This document shows positions 60,223 through 64,000 of a stretch of 64,000 nt of DNA, in pieces. The notes under the pieces are model-generated. The model ran no database searches, was not told where the DNA came from, and saw nothing but the letters and a program-made list of their open reading frames with translations. The stretch covers positions 620,001-684,000 of the forward strand of contig JAOARP010000047.1 in NCBI GenBank assembly GCA_025210525.1, read 5' to 3'. The stretch's first letter is position 1. Every line of letters starts with the position of its first letter. A program made the translations under genes and the position numbers. The stretch comes from Marinisporobacter sp. (GTDB lineage: Bacteria > Bacillota > Clostridia > Peptostreptococcales > Thermotaleaceae).

Positions 60223-61041
60223 CTACCTTTTATTGTTTTTCATATAAAATATAGCTTCTAAAACTCCCCCAGCAATATTTCTAGCTTTATCAGAAATAGT
60301 GTAGCAATTATTGATTTCTGAAAGTCTAGGATCTATATCTCCTATCTTAAGTCCTTTTTTCACTAAACTACCATTTCTAATAATCCCTCTTAATATTCCT
60401 GAGATCGTCGCTTTTATAGGGGTATTCCCTACACAAGCAATAGTTTCACCTTTCTTCACAATGTCTCCTATAGCTTTACTATTCTTCATATTTCCATCAC
60501 AAGGAGAATGAAGAACTCTCTCCTTTGAATATCCTCCAATAACTCCTGGAATCCCCGTATTCTTTTTTGCTTCTCCCTTTAAAATCAATCTTCCTAAATC
60601 ATGTCCTCTAGCTGTTTCAATCACTACATCTACATCTTCCCCTGCTGCAAATCCTGGTCCTAATGCTATAGTCATATCTGCCATATTCTTTGTTGTTCCC
60701 AAATTCTTTTTAGCCATAATAGCATCTACTACTATATTTGGTTTTACTTCTTTTATCCATCTACCCTTTGGATCAATCATAAGGGGTATATTTTTATTAT
60801 TCCATGCTTCTTTCATTTTATCTAAATCATCTACATGGACTCCTGTAACTCCTTCTATTTCTATTTTACCATCATAAATGGCTTCACTAAATGAAACCTT
60901 TCGTCTAATAGCTGTAGGATTTGGTACTTCTAAAACCAATACACGAAATCCACATCTGTGCAGTTTATGAATTGTACCGGTAGCTAAATCTCCACCACCT
61001 CGTACAACCACCACCTCATCAAATATCATATGCTGCACCAT
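60223..61041 (-). CDS. yqeB: YqeB/EF2563-type selenium-dependent hydroxylase system protein
   Basis: The 272-aa protein contains VVVRGGGDLATGTIHKLHRCGFRVLVLEVPNPTAIRRKVSFSEAIYDG and IALGPGFAAGEDVDVVIETARGHDLGRLI. These mark the YqeB family linked to selenium-dependent molybdenum hydroxylases. Its molecular task is unknown, probably cofactor selenium loading. It overlaps the MocA-like gene by 23 bases. Presence with YqeC argues that the adjacent hydroxylase carries selenium. Confidence 0.9.
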   Translation of the reverse strand: MVQHMIFDEVVVVRGGGDLATGTIHKLHRCGFRVLVLEVPNPTAIRRKVSFSEAIYDGKIEIEGVTGVHVDDLDKMKEAWNNKNIPLMIDPKGRWIKEVKPNIVVDAIMAKKNLGTTKNMADMTIALGPGFAAGEDVDVVIETARGHDLGRLILKGEAKKNTGIPGVIGGYSKERVLHSPCDGNMKNSKAIGDIVKKGETIACVGNTPIKATISGILRGIIRNGSLVKKGLKIGDIDPRLSEINNCYTISDKARNIAGGVLEAIFYMKNNKR

Positions 61042-61612
61042 CCCACTCTAATAATTTTTCATAATCTTCCTTTGTATCCACATCAAATAAGCTTTTTTCG
61101 TCATCTATTTCTACAAAACGTACTTGACTTAAGTATTTATTGATGATGCTTTTTCCTCCTGTATCTCCCTCTAAACCTAGCAAATCTTTCTTAAATTTCC
61201 TAGGAAATACTACTGGACTTCCTCTTCTTCCTTTATGCCGAGGAACAATGATATACGATGGATCTTGATGAAATACTTTCATTAGCTTATTGATGATATT
61301 TTCATCTAATAGGGGCTGATCTACCGTAAAAAACATATATCCATCACAATCATTACTAGCCTGAATCCCTAGCTTAATGGATTCACTGATTCCTTTATCT
61401 GCATGTTTATTTTCAATAGTTATAAATCCATTATTTTTCCCTAATTGTAAGATTTCTTCTTCTCTAGTAACTAAAATTTTCTCTAAAAAATCTATTCTTA
61501 AAAAAGTATCAAGAATTGTCTCAATCAGCGTTTTTCCTTTATATTTTAAAAGTAATTTATTTTGATTCATTCTCCTAGAATAACCTGATGCCATTATGAT
61601 ACCACTAATCAT
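61019..61612 (-). CDS. mocA: MocA-like molybdopterin cytidylyltransferase
   Basis: The 197-aa nucleotidyltransferase has SGIIMASGYSRRMNQNKLLLKYKGKTLIETIL at the N-terminus, the CTP-binding loop form of the MobA/MocA family, and DGYMFFTVDQPLLDENIINKLM and GRRGSPVVFPRKF in the middle. MocA-type enzymes make the cytidine dinucleotide form of the cofactor used by xanthine dehydrogenase-type enzymes. It overlaps yqeC by eight bases. Confidence 0.88.
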   Translation of the reverse strand: MISGIIMASGYSRRMNQNKLLLKYKGKTLIETILDTFLRIDFLEKILVTREEEILQLGKNNGFITIENKHADKGISESIKLGIQASNDCDGYMFFTVDQPLLDENIINKLMKVFHQDPSYIIVPRHKGRRGSPVVFPRKFKKDLLGLEGDTGGKSIINKYLSQVRFVEIDDEKSLFDVDTKEDYEKLLEWDGAAYDI

Positions 61613-62336
61613 AACACTTCATCTTCTCCTTTTTAAGACTTCCAATGACGATTTTACTTAAAAACTTTGGATAAAGCTTATTCATTTCATTCTTTAATTG
61701 TTCTGCTTTATTCAGATCTTGTAAATCATCTGCTTTATTGATGAATAATATTTTCTCCCCTTTAGCATTTTTAAATAATCCCTCTGGATGAACAATCGCC
61801 TTTAATAAAGCTTCAAGGGTAATATGATCTCCTTCTTTTAAATGAGTCATTTTACAAAAGGCTTCACTTCTATGAACATTTTTCTCACTAACCTCAAGCC
61901 CTAATGCTTGAATATCTAAAACCCCTATTGTTTTTTTAGTTTTTTCATATACAACAGGCTCCGTATCATTCCATCCCTTTATTTGCTTCTCTTTTGCTCC
62001 ATCTGCTTCTATCAATATATAATCAAAATCATTTCTTATCCTATCTAATTGCTCTTCTTTTAATCCAATTAATTTATTTTCTCCATTGACTTTTGTTCCG
62101 TAAACATAAATTCCTTTTTGATTTTTTTTCGAGACTTTTAAAAATTCATTTTTATCTATGCAAATAAAATCATACTGATGATTTTGTGGAACATAAATCT
62201 TCGTTGTAGTAGTTAATAAGACTTTATGATTTTTTAGTTTCTTTCCTAAGTAAAACAAAAGGGATGTTTTTCCCCCTGCCCCTACAATAGATACAATATC
62301 TTTTTCCTTTAAATCCATATAATCTATTATTCCCAT
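61605..62336 (-). CDS. yqeC: YqeC-type selenium-dependent hydroxylase accessory protein
   Basis: The 243-aa protein has a P-loop near the start (KDIVSIVGAGGKTSLLFYLGKKL) and DYILIEADGAKEKQIKGWNDTEPVVYE, LDIQALGLEVSEKNVHRSEAFC and ILFINKADDLQDLNKAEQL. These fit the putative YqeC selenium-dependent hydroxylase accessory family, a P-loop NTPase. Its exact role is not established. It follows a hairpin that separates it from the hydroxylase gene. Confidence 0.9.
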   Translation of the reverse strand: MGIIDYMDLKEKDIVSIVGAGGKTSLLFYLGKKLKNHKVLLTTTTKIYVPQNHQYDFICIDKNEFLKVSKKNQKGIYVYGTKVNGENKLIGLKEEQLDRIRNDFDYILIEADGAKEKQIKGWNDTEPVVYEKTKKTIGVLDIQALGLEVSEKNVHRSEAFCKMTHLKEGDHITLEALLKAIVHPEGLFKNAKGEKILFINKADDLQDLNKAEQLKNEMNKLYPKFLSKIVIGSLKKEKMKCYD

Positions 62337-62360
62337 AAAGTCACCTTTTTCTGTTAATAA

Positions 62361-62386
62361 AATTAGGGCTAAAAAGCCCTATTTTA
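62361..62386 (-). terminator. Hairpin between the hydroxylase gene and yqeC
   Basis: AGGGCT and AGCCCT pair around four T bases on the minus strand, followed by TAATTTTATT. It may partly end the hydroxylase transcript so that maturation genes are made at a lower level. Confidence 0.65.
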
Positions 62387-64000
62387 TCATTTCGACATTA
62401 TTCCCTTTAAAACCTTCTCTGGTGTTATGGGTAAATCTCTTACATTTATCCCTACTGCATTGTATACTGCATGGGCAATTGCCGCAGGTGGTGTATTGAT
62501 TACTACTTCTCCTACAGATTTCGCCCCAAAAGGTCCTGTTGGCTCATAGCTACTAACAAAATCTACATTAATTTTTCCAACATCTTTCCTACAAGGAATT
62601 TTATACTGCATAAATGTATTTGAAACCATATTTCCTTCTTGACTATATACAACATCTTCATACATAGCCATACCTATTCCTTGTGCCAATCCCCCTTCTA
62701 CTTGTATACGTGCAAGATTAGGATTAATAACTGTTCCACAATCTACCGCTGCCACATAATCTATTAATTCTATTTTTCCTGTTTCCTTGTCAACTTCAAC
62801 CTCTGCAAAACCTGCTATAAATGGAGGAGGACTTGTATCTCCACCAAAGGTGCCACTTCCCATCAATTGATTTTTTCCTTCTCCTGATATAAACCTTTGT
62901 GCCATTTCATCAAGAGATATTACATTTTTTTCATCTATTGTTTTTAAATATTCTCCATCAAATATTAATTCCTTTTCATCTACCTCTAAAAGCTTCGCAC
63001 CATTTTTTATTATTTTACTTTTTATATCTTCACATGCCTTGATTACCGCATTTCCTGTAACATAAGTAGTACTAGAAGCATATGAACCCGTATCATAAGG
63101 GGAAATATCCGTATCTGCCGAATGTACAATGACTTTTTCCATGCTCGTTTCTAAAATTTCCGCTGCCATTTGAGCAAGGATCGTATCACTTCCTGTACCC
63201 ATATCTGTAGCCCCTACAAATAAAGTATAGAATCCATCATCATTTAATTTTACAAGGGCTGATGCTGTATCAATTCCAGCTATTCCCGACCCTTGCATAG
63301 TAATTGCCATACCGATTCCTCTAATTTTTGTATCACTCATGACTTTTCTAGGATATTTTTCATCCCATCCAATAAGTTCCTTACCTCTTTCTATACATTG
63401 ATCTAAAGTAGAGCTTGCTAAAACAACAGGTTTTCCTTCTTCTGTAGAACCTAAAACAGGATTCGCTTCTCCTTCTTTGATAATATTTTTTTGTCTTAAC
63501 TCTGTAGGATCTATATTTAACTTAACAGCCAACTCATTCATTGCTGATTCAAGAGCAAATGTCCCCTGTGTAGCCCCATATCCTCTTAATGCACCTGCAG
63601 GCATTTTATTGGTATAAACAGCATTTCCCATATATCTTACAGCTTTAGCTTGATTATATAGGGGGAGAGTCTTATGTCCTACAACACTAAATACAGTAGG
63701 AGCATGCTCTCCATAAGCACCTGTATCCGATAAGCTAAGCATATCTACCACCTTGATATTTCCTTCTTTATCTGCTCCAAGCTTTACTTTTATTTTCATA
63801 GCATGTCTACTAGTTGTGCAACCAAAGGTTTCTTTTCTATCATAAATAATCTTTGAAGGTTTTCTTGTTTTTAAAGTAACTAAACCCGTAAAGATCTCTA
63901 CTGCAGCCGTTTGTTTTCCTCCAAAGCCACCACCTATTCTTGGTTTAATCACTCTGATTTTGCTCTTTGGAATTTCTAGTGCTCTTGCAACAATTCTTCT
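62387..64000 (-). CDS. Xanthine dehydrogenase-family molybdopterin subunit (C-terminal part, runs off window)
   Basis: The reading frame is open to the right edge, so the 537 residues seen are the C-terminal part of a larger subunit. VIKPRIGGGFGGKQTAAVE holds the cofactor-binding glycine loop. MGTGSDTILAQMAAEILE and YDTGSYASSTTYVTGNAV match later cofactor loops, and GAKSVGEVVINTPPAAIAHAVYNA carries the catalytic Glu near the end. Substrates could be xanthine, other purines or nicotinate. Nearby yqeB and yqeC suggest a selenium-dependent form. Confidence 0.93.
   Translation of the reverse strand, partial: RRIVARALEIPKSKIRVIKPRIGGGFGGKQTAAVEIFTGLVTLKTRKPSKIIYDRKETFGCTTSRHAMKIKVKLGADKEGNIKVVDMLSLSDTGAYGEHAPTVFSVVGHKTLPLYNQAKAVRYMGNAVYTNKMPAGALRGYGATQGTFALESAMNELAVKLNIDPTELRQKNIIKEGEANPVLGSTEEGKPVVLASSTLDQCIERGKELIGWDEKYPRKVMSDTKIRGIGMAITMQGSGIAGIDTASALVKLNDDGFYTLFVGATDMGTGSDTILAQMAAEILETSMEKVIVHSADTDISPYDTGSYASSTTYVTGNAVIKACEDIKSKIIKNGAKLLEVDEKELIFDGEYLKTIDEKNVISLDEMAQRFISGEGKNQLMGSGTFGGDTSPPPFIAGFAEVEVDKETGKIELIDYVAAVDCGTVINPNLARIQVEGGLAQGIGMAMYEDVVYSQEGNMVSNTFMQYKIPCRKDVGKINVDFVSSYEPTGPFGAKSVGEVVINTPPAAIAHAVYNAVGINVRDLPITPEKVLKGIMSK

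Noticed and set aside
62392-62398. TTCGACA near the end of the hydroxylase gene as a Spo0A box
   Set aside because: It lies within coding sequence and lacks the flanking AAA.

Overview
The window is low-GC DNA packed with short-gap operons that carry strong GGAGG ribosome binding sites. It looks like a chromosomal segment of an anaerobic, probably spore-forming member of the Clostridia. Supporting signs are a gatCAB operon, a class III PHA synthase, LL-diaminopimelate aminotransferase, a hexameric glutamate dehydrogenase of the clostridial type, a selenium-dependent molybdenum hydroxylase maturation set, and perfect Spo0A boxes found only between genes. The species cannot be named from this sequence alone. 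No rRNA, tRNA, CRISPR array, prophage or intact insertion sequence was seen.

Layout. 1-780: start of glnA behind an ANTAR-type leader. 780-4610: TPP-riboswitch operon for a thiamine-precursor ABC transporter plus a TatD-like hydrolase. 4865-6400: secreted GH18/YaaH-like protein. 6494-11080: a Bce-type peptide-antibiotic sensing and detoxification module. 11230-14437: gatCAB. 14666-16422: glnK-amtB, again behind an ANTAR-type leader. 16517-22801: NhaC antiporter, dapL, and tig-clpP-clpX. 23216-29163: a sodium-solute symporter with a small DUF3311-like partner, a two-component system and an APC permease. 29341-31853: a decayed gene, two tandem cysteine-rich mini-proteins and a divergent short FtsH-like protease. 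31892-36101: an aldo/keto reductase, a 53-aa gene under Spo0A boxes, and phaJ-phaE-phaC.

36352-43393 is a glutamate island: a DUF4392 (D-glutamate cyclase-like) protein, glutamate dehydrogenase, a GltS transporter, glutamate racemase and three DUF3870 paralogs. Its 867-bp divergent centre (39740-40606) holds three exact 13-mers, a 0A box and two look-alike leader terminators pointing in opposite directions.

43514-44527 encodes a DUF6765 protein. 44680-48224 is a three-gene operon of receiver-domain proteins (receiver-kinase, receiver-HDOD, receiver plus degenerate ATPase). 48303-54143 holds the complete STM4011-STM4015 cassette (two radical SAM proteins, a sulfatase-like hydrolase, an ATP-grasp protein and a leucine-rich-repeat protein) plus a PHP phosphatase. 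To my knowledge its function has not been established, and it is the best candidate for an undescribed pathway. 54284-64000 is a molybdenum block (molybdate uptake, molybdopterin synthesis, YqeB/YqeC/XdhC/MocA maturation) ending in a truncated xanthine dehydrogenase-type hydroxylase.

Themes. Nitrogen control is visible at several levels: ANTAR-type leaders on glnA and amtB, GlnK, and the glutamate island. Perfect TTTGTCGAA boxes upstream of the 53-aa gene, in the glutamate regulatory region and before the receiver operon tie these loci to Spo0A by inference. All domain calls come from reading the translated sequence by eye; no database search was run.
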